From CAVZLD01 sp964522605 (GTDB lineage: Bacteria > Planctomycetota > Planctomycetia > Pirellulales > Pirellulaceae), in NCBI GenBank assembly GCA_964522605.1, contig CAZFWV010000024.1, forward strand, positions 1 through 39,597: a DNA stretch of 39,597 bases, read 5' to 3'. The notes beneath the pieces were generated by a model that did not search any database, was not told the DNA's origin, and saw nothing but the letters and a program-made list of their open reading frames with translations. Position 1 is the stretch's first letter, and each line of letters begins with the position of its first letter. Of this stretch, positions 9,449-17,318 are shown piece after piece. The translations under genes were made by a program, and so were the position numbers.

Positions 9449-11161
9449 TCATCCGCTCGAGGAGGGCGCAATCGGTGCCCCTTCGTAGTAACGGGTTAAC
9501 GATCGGATTCGTTTCACTTGCGCGGCCACAAGGCAACCGACCACAATCAAGCCGAGTGAATAGAAGATGCAAAAATGGGGCTTAATGAACTCGTCTTCGG
9601 GACGCGTGGTGATCAGGAACAGGTATCCCAGAATGGAGACAATCGTGGTGAACCAGACAAGTCGCGTCCGCGCAAACATGCCGGATGCCACGATGAGCAC
9701 AGGATAGCCAATCAACAGGGGGCCGCGGGGAGGAAGAGCCATGTACAGAATCAGCGTCAAGAGGACTCCATCCGTTGTGGCCCATAGAAAACGTGCTCGA
9801 TACGCCCATTGGGGCTGATTCATGAGTCTTTGCAGCAAGAGAGATAGCACCAACCAGGATAACAGGGCCCCGAAATGGCGCAGATAATACCACGGCTCAC
9901 TACCGACCCAGAAATAGACAATGGACAACATCAGAAGGAACGAAAAGATGGCCGCCAAATGCGTGACCAAGGCGGGCTCGCGTCGGCCCCAGCGACGCAA
10001 ACGAGTCAAGATGCCACAGGACGGAACTTCAAGTGGCTCATCCCGAAGAAATCGTTCCAGGTCATCGGCCACCGCAGCCGCGGATGGGTATCGTTTTTCG
10101 GGATCCTTTTCCAGACAACAGAGACAGACCTGATCCAGACTCGGCGGCGTAGTACGCTGAATCTGGCTGGGCGGCATCGGATCGCTGTCCAAGACTTTGA
10201 GCAGCAGATCGATCTCGGTCGAAGCCTCGTGCGGTGCATGTCCGGTCAGCATCGCATACAACAGGGCACCGAGCGCGTAAACGTCGGTGGCTTCGCCGAC
10301 CGAGCGGTCGCGTCCGGCCGCCTGCTCGGGAGCCATGTAGGCAGGCGTTCCCAGAATCTGCCCGGTCGCCGTCAAACCGCCCTCGTGCCGCACGCGCTTG
10401 GCGAGCCCGAAATCCGTAATCTTGGGATCGCCGTTCTCATCGATCAGAATATTCGCAGGCTTCAGATCTCGGTGAATCACACCCTGCGCATGCGCATATG
10501 CAACCGCCCTGGCAATCTTCACCAACAACTGGGCAGCTTCCTGCGGCAGCAGCGGCCCGGCGACCAACCGCGTCGCCAAGGATTGACCGCAGACAAACTG
10601 CATCGTGTAGTAGTGGAAGCCCTCGATTTCGCCGACTTCATACACCGGGACAATTCCCGGATGGTGCAGGTTGGCCGCCGCCTCCGCCTCCACGCGAAAT
10701 CGACGAATCTCCTGCACACCCGCGAGCTGACCGGACTTGATCACCTTCAACGCAACCGGACGATCCAGCGAGACCTGCTGCGCACGATAGACAACTCCCA
10801 TTCCACCGCGCTCAATCTCCTCGATCAATTCGTAGTCGCCAAAACGACCGAGGCGATCAACTCCCGATTCCTCGCCGTGTGGCTTTTCGCGAGAGATGGG
10901 GCCGGTCGGCATATCGTGCGCAGTCGAGGGACGCAAGGGCAGTTCGAGCGGGCCGCTGGTCGGAGCGGAACGTGCCACCATCCCGCGCATCTGATCATGG
11001 TTCTGGAAAAAGGACTGCAGAGGATCCGCCAACGTCGGATGCTCAGCCATCAATTTCGCGCGGTCGACCTGTTCACCAGCTTCCACCGCGGCCAGATAGC
11101 GGGCCAGGATTTCGTCGAGCCTTTTTGCGTCTGAATCGGGAGATGGCCGCTCTACTTGCAT
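9449..11161 (-). CDS. Membrane-anchored Ser/Thr protein kinase
   Basis: A 570-aa Hanks-type (PknB-like) kinase. It has an N-terminal region of about 105 residues with an acidic helix resembling the N-terminal segment of planctomycete kinases. The kinase domain spans about 110-375, with glycine loop RGGMGVVY (118-125), catalytic Lys139 in VALK, HRDLKPAN (230-237), DFG (250-252) and APE (277-279), so it should be active. About six membrane segments follow between 400 and 546, in place of the usual single TM plus sensor domain. Downstream of the sigma factor by 37 bases on the same strand, it forms the sigma/STK pair frequent in planctomycetes. It plausibly modifies the sigma factor or relays a membrane signal to it, which is inferred. 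ATG at 11161 is the natural start after the sigma gene. Confidence 0.94.
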   Translation of the reverse strand: MQVERPSPDSDAKRLDEILARYLAAVEAGEQVDRAKLMAEHPTLADPLQSFFQNHDQMRGMVARSAPTSGPLELPLRPSTAHDMPTGPISREKPHGEESGVDRLGRFGDYELIEEIERGGMGVVYRAQQVSLDRPVALKVIKSGQLAGVQEIRRFRVEAEAAANLHHPGIVPVYEVGEIEGFHYYTMQFVCGQSLATRLVAGPLLPQEAAQLLVKIARAVAYAHAQGVIHRDLKPANILIDENGDPKITDFGLAKRVRHEGGLTATGQILGTPAYMAPEQAAGRDRSVGEATDVYALGALLYAMLTGHAPHEASTEIDLLLKVLDSDPMPPSQIQRTTPPSLDQVCLCCLEKDPEKRYPSAAAVADDLERFLRDEPLEVPSCGILTRLRRWGRREPALVTHLAAIFSFLLMLSIVYFWVGSEPWYYLRHFGALLSWLVLSLLLQRLMNQPQWAYRARFLWATTDGVLLTLILYMALPPRGPLLIGYPVLIVASGMFARTRLVWFTTIVSILGYLFLITTRPEDEFIKPHFCIFYSLGLIVVGCLVAAQVKRIRSLTRYYEGAPIAPSSSG

Positions 11162-11198
11162 GGCGTGCGATCACGACCTCCGGGCCGTCCCTCATTCG

Positions 11199-11771
11199 TC
11201 ATTCGTTGTCCGACCCTAGTTTCTCGCGTAATCGCTTCAAACCGCGATGCAAGAGTCCGGCAACCGCGGCCGGAGTGCGACCCAATTCCTCCGCCGTCTC
11301 GGCCAACGATTGTTGCTGAAAATAATGCAGCACAATCGCATCACGTTGAGATTCCGGCAGTTCCTCGAGCACCTCGGTCAAGCGCAGAAGCTGCTCCGAC
11401 CGCTCGGCTTGAACGCTGGGCGCCGTATCATCGGCGGCGAGCCAACGCTCAAGACAGAGCGACGAATGGCCCAGCGAAGCCTCCAGCGAGCGCTCACGAT
11501 GAATATTCCGCTTGTCCCGACCGAAGTCGCGCGCCGCGTGGGCGAGATTCCGAGCGAGGATCTGGCGTAACCAAGCCGCCATCGCTGCCGGAGAATCTCC
11601 GCCGCGAAACTGATCTCGCGCACGATACGCCTGCAGCAACGTCTGCTGAACGACATCCGAAGCGTCCAACTTCGCCGCCAGCCTGGGATTCAGTTGCATG
11701 CGTGCCAGAACGCGCAGATACGATCGATATCGATCCAAGGAGACATCGCTGGAAGAGTCGTCGGAACTCAT
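11199..11771 (-). CDS. ECF-type sigma-70 family RNA polymerase sigma factor
   Basis: About 190 aa. An N-terminal sigma region 2 (LDRYRSYLRVLARMQLNP through DASDVVQQTLLQAY and the W-containing AAWLRQILARNLAHAARD) is followed by region 4 with a helix-turn-helix (LPESQRDAIVLHYFQQQS, then ETAEELGRTPAAVAGLLHRG). Spacing and sequence match the planctomycete ECF group linked to Ser/Thr kinases. The kinase gene follows after 37 bases, and no anti-sigma factor is visible. ATG at 11771 is preferred. The frame is open to 11945, but that extension crosses a terminator at 11924-11959 and lacks family similarity. The 5' region holds a 12-bp inverted repeat, listed separately. Confidence 0.93.
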   Translation of the reverse strand: MSSDDSSSDVSLDRYRSYLRVLARMQLNPRLAAKLDASDVVQQTLLQAYRARDQFRGGDSPAAMAAWLRQILARNLAHAARDFGRDKRNIHRERSLEASLGHSSLCLERWLAADDTAPSVQAERSEQLLRLTEVLEELPESQRDAIVLHYFQQQSLAETAEELGRTPAAVAGLLHRGLKRLREKLGSDNE

Positions 11772-11800
11772 GGGCCCTCTGCCGGATGCGTTATTCACTA

Positions 11801-11886
11801 CGGCGCAGTCAAACGTCCTCAAAGAGCCGCGCGAAACCGACAAATGCCGGACTCCCGTTGGTCGTCCTGGTTCATTGACTGCGCCG
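11801..11886. promoter_or_regulatory. 12-bp perfect inverted repeat upstream of the sigma gene
   Basis: CGGCGCAGTCAA at 11801-11812 and its exact reverse complement TTGACTGCGCCG at 11875-11886, with 62 bases between. It lies 30 to 115 bases upstream of the chosen sigma factor start. It could be a two-site operator, an extended RNA stem in the leader, or the remnant of a small inverted-repeat element. The arms are plain in the sequence, but the role is unknown. Confidence 0.4.
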
Positions 11887-11923
11887 CCGTCAATCATTCG
11901 TCGCCTACCTCTCGATTGTCGCA

Positions 11924-11959
11924 CAAAAAGACCCGCGCGGGCCATAGGCCGACGCGGGT
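11924..11959 (-). terminator. Intrinsic terminator of the CAP-domain gene
   Basis: On the minus strand, ACCCGCG (11953-11959) pairs with CGCGGGT (11931-11937), with extra CGG/CCG pairing inside. CTTTTTG follows directly. It lies 30 bases past the CAP gene stop and ahead of the sigma gene. On the plus strand a TTTTTT run follows at a short distance, so it could also act in that direction. Confidence 0.75.
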
Positions 11960-11988
11960 TGTTGCGCTTTTTTGAAGAACGGGCCCCG

Positions 11989-12405
11989 TTACTGCAAAAA
12001 CTGCTGACACCAGTAGATCTGTCCGTCCCGGCCGCGGTAAGCGGCCACTCCGATCCGATTGTGACCCGAACTCAAAATGTTGGCACGGTGACCTGCCGAG
12101 CTCATCCAGTCCATCACTGCTTCACGGGAAGAACTCTGCCCCGTGGCAATGTTCTCAGCCACTGCCGCCGAAGTGTGCTGCAAAGCACCGAAGCGTGCCA
12201 TCCAGATGGCATGACGCCTTGCCGAGTTCATCAAATGGGGATCCACTTGCAGCGGCGGCAAACCATGGCGCGCCCGCTGGGTGTTCGTGTGCTGGACAAT
12301 GTTGCTTTCAATCGTCAGCAACTGGAATTCGGGGGAAGCACTTCGCTCCGGAGAGACCACCGTCACCGTCGCTGTCGTCAATAGCACGGCCCATGCAAAA
12401 CTCAT
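11989..12405 (-). CDS. Small secreted CAP-domain (SCP/PR-1-like) protein
   Basis: 138 aa. A short hydrophobic leader (residues 2-18) suggests export. The CAP domain covers about 28-138 and carries the family's expected residues: His77 in LQHTS, Glu84 in AENIATG, and His106 in SAGHRANILS, followed by the IGVAAYRG and YWCQQF strands. It is near the minimum size for a CAP domain because the segment between the His and Glu motifs is shortened. Bacterial CAP proteins are extracellular and their substrates are mostly unknown. The start is set by a perfect Shine-Dalgarno, so the 98-codon upstream extension of the frame is rejected. It sits between terminators and is probably monocistronic. Confidence 0.9.
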   Translation of the reverse strand: MSFAWAVLLTTATVTVVSPERSASPEFQLLTIESNIVQHTNTQRARHGLPPLQVDPHLMNSARRHAIWMARFGALQHTSAAVAENIATGQSSSREAVMDWMSSAGHRANILSSGHNRIGVAAYRGRDGQIYWCQQFLQ

Positions 12406-12419
12406 TCTCAACCTCCTTT
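12406..12419 (-). promoter_or_regulatory. Consensus Shine-Dalgarno of the CAP gene
   Basis: Minus strand reads AAAGGAGGTTGAGA directly before the ATG at 12405. AAAGGAGGT is fully complementary to the 16S anti-SD. It is the strongest ribosome-binding site seen in the window, and most other genes here have weak ones. Confidence 0.85.
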
Positions 12420-12586
12420 GAGTGTTCCTCGGTACTCGGCACCAGCAACCTGCGCGGCAATCCGATGAGCGTTGCGTCGCAGCGTGGATACCTGATTCCG
12501 AGACAGAATCCTGCGGTCTCCAGAACGGAGCCCGCCCGCAAAGTCCCCCGAGTCTACCCAACTTCTGCGCGACCACAATGCGCAAG

Positions 12587-12639
12587 AAAAAACCGCCGGT
12601 CTTGTCGCGCAATGAAATTGCGGAACAACGACGGGCGGT
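12587..12639 (-). terminator. Intrinsic terminator closing the exopolysaccharide operon
   Basis: On the minus strand, starting at the stop codon of the fusion gene, there are nested stems: ACCGCC (12634-12639) with GGCGGT (12592-12597), GTCG with CGAC inside it, and GCAAT-TTC-ATTGC at the tip. TTTTTT follows. It marks the end of the operon that begins at the exosortase gene. Confidence 0.75.
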
Positions 12640-14774
12640 CAGCGATTCAGCATCTCTAAATCGCCCGGGATAACTTCGGGAAGATGCCTCGCGTTCCACA
12701 ACGGGCCGTTCTGGTCGGTCGCTGCCGCGACGGCGTCCCGTAGCCCACGATCAACGCCGCGACACGGTTTCCACTGAAGCGATTTCTGTGCGCGCGTGCA
12801 GTCGAATGTTCGAGGAGCCAGTGCGGAACGTAATCGATAGACCGAAAGTGGAGCCGGACGTCGCAGGAGCGCAAAGGCAGACTGGACCGCGAATCCGAGG
12901 GCGTAAATGGCGATTCGGGGAACGTGAACACGCCGCAGGCGGTCGCCCGTCATCGCCTGATATTTATCCGCCAGTTCATTCTGTGTGACCGCCTGATCAT
13001 CAACCAAATGGAACACGCTCCCATCGGTGATGCAATGCTGTTCGCAGAGAACCATCGCATCCACGAGGTCTTCCACATGAATCAGAGGAACGTGCAGTTG
13101 ACCATTGCCAAAGAAGATCAGCCAGGAACCTTTCCGTTGTCCGACGCCGGACGACAGGAGCGGCGCTCCGGGTCCAATCACTTCGGCCGGTCGCACAATA
13201 ACGGCCGGCAAGCGCTGTTCGCGGATCGCCTGCTGGACGATCTGCTCGGCTGCCAGCTTCGTCTGGGTGTAGAGACCTCGTCGATCGGCATGAGCCTCGA
13301 GAGGCCAAGCTTCATCGATCGGCTGTGGAGCTTGATGCAGTGCGCTGAGAACGCTCAGAGAGCTGACATAGACCAATTGATTCACTTTGTGGCGCAGACT
13401 GCACTCCACGACATTCCGCGTCCCCTCGACCGATCCGCGCCAAAACTCGTGCGCCGCACCGTGGACAACGCCACCCACATGATAGACCGTGGAAACCCCG
13501 GCAACGGCGCGGTCGACGGCTTCCGGATCTCCCAAGTCACCAAGCACGATCTCCACCTGCGGATCGTCACGCAATGCGAGGGAAGGCGGCTGGCGACAAA
13601 GAACGCGTACCCGACGACCCGACTCCAGCAACCGGCGAAGAAGGTGTCGACCAATGAATCCGCTGGCGCCGGTGACGAGCGTCGGAGCCGTGCGGTGACC
13701 GGCAAACTGCGCTCGAAACTCTCGCCGTCGACGGTCCGCATCCTGAGCCACCTGTTCAACCCAATATCCGACTCGCCTCGCGTCTTCGGCGGTGGCCGGA
13801 GGCGGCTCATCGCGCGTCAACCGCTCGTAGAACTCGTGCACCATTTGCTGCAGACCGTGATAGCGACGCAGCCGGTGTGTCGCGACGCGGGCAACACCGA
13901 GCGGCACCTGCCACGCAACGGCGAGGCTTTCTCCAAGTGCATTGAGCGCTCGCTGCGGATGCTCGGGCAGACGTCGCTTTCGTTTGACGGTAACCGTCAT
14001 GCCGAAGCGGTCCAGTTTCAGCACCCCTTCAGAACCGTACACCAACAGCAGATCCTGGACCGGGCGCACATTCCAGGATAGATAGACATTCGCGGTGCCT
14101 TGCCGACAGCGAAGCCATGCGCGCCATTCATCGAACGAGAGATTCGGATCGCTGCCTTGATGGCCCATCCACCATTGCACATCGAGAATCTCTCCGAGAA
14201 ACGCTTCGACCTGGTAGAAGGCGTGAATCCCGAGGTCGCGGAAGGGAAAACCACCCTCGCGATACATTGTCGGAAGGGGACCGCCGGAATAGGGTGGCAT
14301 ATCTTGACTTCGATGACACTCCACGGAGTGGACGCGCCCGATCTTTCCACGGCGAATCAGGTCGAGCGCCCGTTGTGTGAAGGGATCCTTCAGCAGTGAG
14401 TGGTCCACACCAACCGTCCGTCCCGCAGCCCGCGCCGCTTCGAGAATTCGGTCACAATCCGCCACGCTTGTCGCCAAAGGCTTCTCGACGAAGACATGGC
14501 AACCTTGTTCCAACGCACGAACCGTCAACTCCGCATGACTCTCTGGAGGAGTCAGCACATGGACGACGTCGACTTCTCCGAGAAGCGATTCGTAGCTATC
14601 AAAAGCCCAGGGCAAATGAAAAGCTCGCACCATCTCCTTCGCTCGCGCGAAATCCGAATCGAAGACGCCCAGCGTCTGGACATTGGGAACTCGGCGGAGT
14701 GCCTGGATATGAAACGGACTGATATGTCCCGCTCCGACCAACCCCACCCGAAAAGACTTGGATCCACTGTTCAT
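12639..14774 (-). CDS. Fusion of Gfo/Idh/MocA oxidoreductase and NAD-dependent SDR epimerase
   Basis: About 711 aa with two complete sugar-nucleotide-type enzymes in one chain. Residues 8-330 are a Gfo/Idh/MocA oxidoreductase, with the NAD-binding GLVGAGHIS near the N-terminus, EKPLA at about 97 and its C-terminal sheet domain. After a charged linker (DADRRRREFRAQF), residues 363-711 form an extended SDR with TGASGFIG (368-375), DLGDP and the catalytic YTQTK (Tyr502, Lys506). Known homologues of each half oxidise, epimerise or dehydrate nucleotide sugars, so a coupled two-step modification is a reasonable inference. No frameshift is seen at the junction. The ATG at 14774 follows GGTGAAG; GTG at 14783 is an alternative. 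It is the last gene of the operon, just before a terminator. Confidence 0.92.
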   Translation of the reverse strand: MNSGSKSFRVGLVGAGHISPFHIQALRRVPNVQTLGVFDSDFARAKEMVRAFHLPWAFDSYESLLGEVDVVHVLTPPESHAELTVRALEQGCHVFVEKPLATSVADCDRILEAARAAGRTVGVDHSLLKDPFTQRALDLIRRGKIGRVHSVECHRSQDMPPYSGGPLPTMYREGGFPFRDLGIHAFYQVEAFLGEILDVQWWMGHQGSDPNLSFDEWRAWLRCRQGTANVYLSWNVRPVQDLLLVYGSEGVLKLDRFGMTVTVKRKRRLPEHPQRALNALGESLAVAWQVPLGVARVATHRLRRYHGLQQMVHEFYERLTRDEPPPATAEDARRVGYWVEQVAQDADRRRREFRAQFAGHRTAPTLVTGASGFIGRHLLRRLLESGRRVRVLCRQPPSLALRDDPQVEIVLGDLGDPEAVDRAVAGVSTVYHVGGVVHGAAHEFWRGSVEGTRNVVECSLRHKVNQLVYVSSLSVLSALHQAPQPIDEAWPLEAHADRRGLYTQTKLAAEQIVQQAIREQRLPAVIVRPAEVIGPGAPLLSSGVGQRKGSWLIFFGNGQLHVPLIHVEDLVDAMVLCEQHCITDGSVFHLVDDQAVTQNELADKYQAMTGDRLRRVHVPRIAIYALGFAVQSAFALLRRPAPLSVYRLRSALAPRTFDCTRAQKSLQWKPCRGVDRGLRDAVAAATDQNGPLWNARHLPEVIPGDLEMLNR

Positions 14775-14796
14775 TTGTTTCACTTCACCAGCGGCG

Positions 14797-15963
14797 TCAC
14801 GTGGTGCGGACCTGCGTCCAATCCGTGTATCGCGGCAGTTCTTGCGTCAGCAACTGCCGCAGGTTCTCGCGAAATACCTGTCGATTCCGATACCGATCGC
14901 CGATTGACCGGGATTCGTCACAGTGCGGCAGGGCCGCAACCTGTAGCCTGCAGTCTGCAGCGGTCGCTTGATTTCTTGCCGAGAGAACAACATTCTCACT
15001 GTTAGCACTGCAGAGGCAGTCCTGCAACCGGCAAATCCGTTGCAAAGCTTCACAGACCGCAATTACGGGAATCGGCACGACTTCTGCGCAAGCATAGCCG
15101 CGCAGAAAGATCTGCTGCAGCTGTCGGACGCGTCTCCCGCTAAACGACGGAGCGTGGCGTTGGGCTTCGAGGTAAACCAAGACGCCCAAGGGGTCAATTG
15201 CCGCACAATCCTGACGAGCCACAGAGAAGTCGAGAATGGTGAGCTCGAGCCCGTGCACGAGCGCGTTCCAAGGCCCGAAATCTCCATGACACCGGGTCCG
15301 CAACACCGGCTCGGTTAACCGCTTCGTCCAGGCTTCGATCCTTCGCAGAACGCGTGATCGAAATTGAGCGGGCAGCCAGCGGTGCCGCGTCGCCTCGACA
15401 ATCTGTAATCGGTGATCGCAGTGCTGGATCACGGAATCAAGGGCCTCAATTCCGGCCGATTCCCGCGGTCCGCTCTGCTGATAGTAATGCAGCCACCTTC
15501 CGAGTTTCCAGAACTGCCGCACGAGTGTTCGCCACGAATCTCGTCGGGCGGTGAACTTCAATGCCGCAAGTGATGGCTCCAACGATTCGCCCGGCACAAA
15601 ATCCATGATCAGAAGGTCCAAATCCGGAAGAAGTAACCGCGGCCTCGGTACGGAATAGTTGTGCCGCGTATCGAAGTACTCGCGAGCCTCCTCGAGCGCG
15701 TTGTACTCGCTGCGAAGCAATTCCGCCGGTCCACCGTAAATCGCGTTGCAGGTATGGTGAATCACTCGCTTGCTGACCAGCTTCCGACGTTCTCCTCCAT
15801 CCGAACTTCCCACCTCAAACACAACCAGCTCGGAATAGGGACGCAGCCAGCGTTCAATCGGTCGCAGGCATAATGGTCCACGACAGCCTTCCTGCCGCCA
15901 CCAATCATCGAGGGCATTTTGTAGCGCGGCCCCGGCCCATTCCGGACTTGCAGTTGTCATCAT
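14797..15963 (-). CDS. APH-like phosphotransferase/kinase carrying an in-frame repeat insertion
   Basis: About 388 aa. Protein-kinase-like fold of the aminoglycoside/choline phosphotransferase and LPS-kinase group: a Lys-bearing strand (LVSKRV, about 62-66), a hinge (LLIMDFVPGESLEP), the catalytic HGDFGPWN (226-233) and the metal-binding LDF (244-246) followed by a conserved Asp. Its place in a polysaccharide operon suggests phosphorylation of a sugar or lipid-linked intermediate, which is inferred. The start overlaps the preceding ligase stop as ATGATGA, so translation is coupled; 15960 is an equally possible ATG. Residues about 317-347 are encoded by a dispersed repeat (14925-15015), and normal-looking sequence (FRENLRQLLTQELPRYTDW) resumes afterwards. 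Confidence 0.87.
   Translation of the reverse strand: MMTTASPEWAGAALQNALDDWWRQEGCRGPLCLRPIERWLRPYSELVVFEVGSSDGGERRKLVSKRVIHHTCNAIYGGPAELLRSEYNALEEAREYFDTRHNYSVPRPRLLLPDLDLLIMDFVPGESLEPSLAALKFTARRDSWRTLVRQFWKLGRWLHYYQQSGPRESAGIEALDSVIQHCDHRLQIVEATRHRWLPAQFRSRVLRRIEAWTKRLTEPVLRTRCHGDFGPWNALVHGLELTILDFSVARQDCAAIDPLGVLVYLEAQRHAPSFSGRRVRQLQQIFLRGYACAEVVPIPVIAVCEALQRICRLQDCLCSANSENVVLSARNQATAADCRLQVAALPHCDESRSIGDRYRNRQVFRENLRQLLTQELPRYTDWTQVRTT
14925..15015 (+). repeat. Dispersed repeat copy inside the kinase gene
   Basis: Head GCGGCAGGGCCGCAACC (14925-14941), then heptamer-like TAGCCTG CAGTCTG CAG, then the tail GGTCGCTTGATTTCTTGCC (14962-14980) and about 33 bases ending CACTGCAG. Head and tail match the copy at 38090-38199. 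The last 33 bases agree at about 24 positions. The element lies antisense to the host gene and contains no stop in the host frame. Confidence 0.8.
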
Positions 15964-17318
15964 CGAGCGATCTCGCTGGCTCTCGGATCCCCGCCGCTGC
16001 GCATGCAGAATTCGAGCGTCAGGGTACAGAAGGCGGCAATCCATACCCAGTTATAGCGCAGACCGTTATGCAGCGAAGCACCGAAGACAAACAGCAGCAA
16101 GACAGAGATCTGACAAGCAAGCGCCAGCTCGCAAAGAACATCGGAAGAAGGTCGGTCTTCCCTCCGACAGATCCGCCGGGATCGCGATGCATTTCGCCAC
16201 AATACATAGACCATCAAAGCGAACGTGATTCCGCCGAGCCAGCCCATCTCGCCGAGAATCTGCCCTGGCAGGTTATGGGCGACTAGGGGCACGCCGTCAA
16301 TAAACGCGACGCGGTAGGCCACAAAATTCCCGACGCCGATTCCGGTCAAAGGTTCATCGCGTAACATCTGGCATGCGGCCAGGAATCCCTGCCACCGGCC
16401 TTCGGCGGAGGCACGCGCATTCTGCGGACCCGCCTGTGGATCCCACAAGGTGCGGAGACGATCCTTCTGTTGGCTCGGAGTGACCAGCCACAAACTACCA
16501 AGCACCAACGTCAGAATGAGCAGTGCCCGGGCGGGCCGGACTCGGTCCCGGCGCACGAAAACCGCGGCGAACACGAACGCCGCCAGCCCCACCATCCCCG
16601 CGCGACTGTTGGTCAACCAGACAGCTATGGTCACCAACACGGGATAGCCATAAACCACGAGCAGATAAGGTCGCCGCCACCGGAGACTCCACTGCCAGGT
16701 TAACTCGGATCGACAGCGGAACAGAAACAGCCACAGCGGCAAGGAAACCACGGCCGACATCGCGACCGCGTTGGGCTCACCGTAGGTCAGCTCAATCCCC
16801 AGTAATCGCGGCACCCCTTGAGCAAATTCATGGCGTCCGTGGACGAAATACTCCCACAAGGATTTTCCCAAGTAGAGGAACATGCTGCCGATGTACGCGC
16901 AAATCAAGACAAACAGATCGCGGGGCGCGCGACAAACGGCCAACATCAAGAAGTAGGTGACAACAACGGTCAAGTAGCGGTAAAGTTCCGGCCAGGAATA
17001 CTCGGGTTGCCAAGCACAGATCGACGAAATGGCGACCGATGTTGCAAAGAGGCCAATCGCGATGCTCTGCAGATTCCAACGAATGCGGCGCCCCGTCACG
17101 AGCACGACCGCAATCATGAATACCGCATACAGTCGCTCAACTCGATAATCGCCCAACTCGGGCGCAATCACTTCCCAGGGCCGGATCAAGAACAGTGCCA
17201 GATAACCGGTGACGAGCCAAAGTCCAAGATCGCGAGACCAGCGTCGGTTATCGATGGGCGCCAGATCCGACGCTTCGCGCGTGATCTCTTCTTCGACGGT
17301 GAAGTGAGCGAAGTTCAT
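15960..17318 (-). CDS. O-antigen ligase/polymerase family membrane protein (Wzy_C type)
   Basis: 452 aa with about eleven membrane helices. Between them lies a larger periplasmic loop (about 283-355) with the family's functional residues: Arg239 in TNSRAGM before the loop, Arg308 in EGRW, GIGVGNF at 326-332 and His348 in AHNLPGQILGEMGWLGG. Members either ligate polymer to an acceptor or polymerise undecaprenyl-linked repeat units in the periplasm. With a Wzx flippase directly upstream, polymerase (Wzy) is the simpler reading, but the domain does not tell the two apart. The start overlaps the flippase stop by 4 bases (ATGA) and its own stop overlaps the kinase start. Confidence 0.92.
   Translation of the reverse strand: MNFAHFTVEEEITREASDLAPIDNRRWSRDLGLWLVTGYLALFLIRPWEVIAPELGDYRVERLYAVFMIAVVLVTGRRIRWNLQSIAIGLFATSVAISSICAWQPEYSWPELYRYLTVVVTYFLMLAVCRAPRDLFVLICAYIGSMFLYLGKSLWEYFVHGRHEFAQGVPRLLGIELTYGEPNAVAMSAVVSLPLWLFLFRCRSELTWQWSLRWRRPYLLVVYGYPVLVTIAVWLTNSRAGMVGLAAFVFAAVFVRRDRVRPARALLILTLVLGSLWLVTPSQQKDRLRTLWDPQAGPQNARASAEGRWQGFLAACQMLRDEPLTGIGVGNFVAYRVAFIDGVPLVAHNLPGQILGEMGWLGGITFALMVYVLWRNASRSRRICRREDRPSSDVLCELALACQISVLLLFVFGASLHNGLRYNWVWIAAFCTLTLEFCMRSGGDPRASEIAR

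Noticed and set aside
9875..11134. Long plus-strand open frame (419 codons) opposite the kinase
   Set aside because: It is a shadow of the kinase gene, rich in Arg, Gln and His, without a domain. The minus-strand frame has all kinase motifs.
11772..11945. Extended start of the sigma factor at 11945
   Set aside because: The extension runs through the intrinsic terminator at 11931-11959 and has no sigma-family similarity.
12406..12699. 98-codon N-terminal extension of the CAP protein
   Set aside because: It crosses the operon terminator at 12587-12639, has no signal or domain, and a perfect Shine-Dalgarno marks the ATG at 12405.
12924..14081. Plus-strand open frame (385 codons) opposite the fusion gene
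   Set aside because: Shadow frame of a GC-rich gene; no recognisable fold, while the other strand encodes two intact enzymes.
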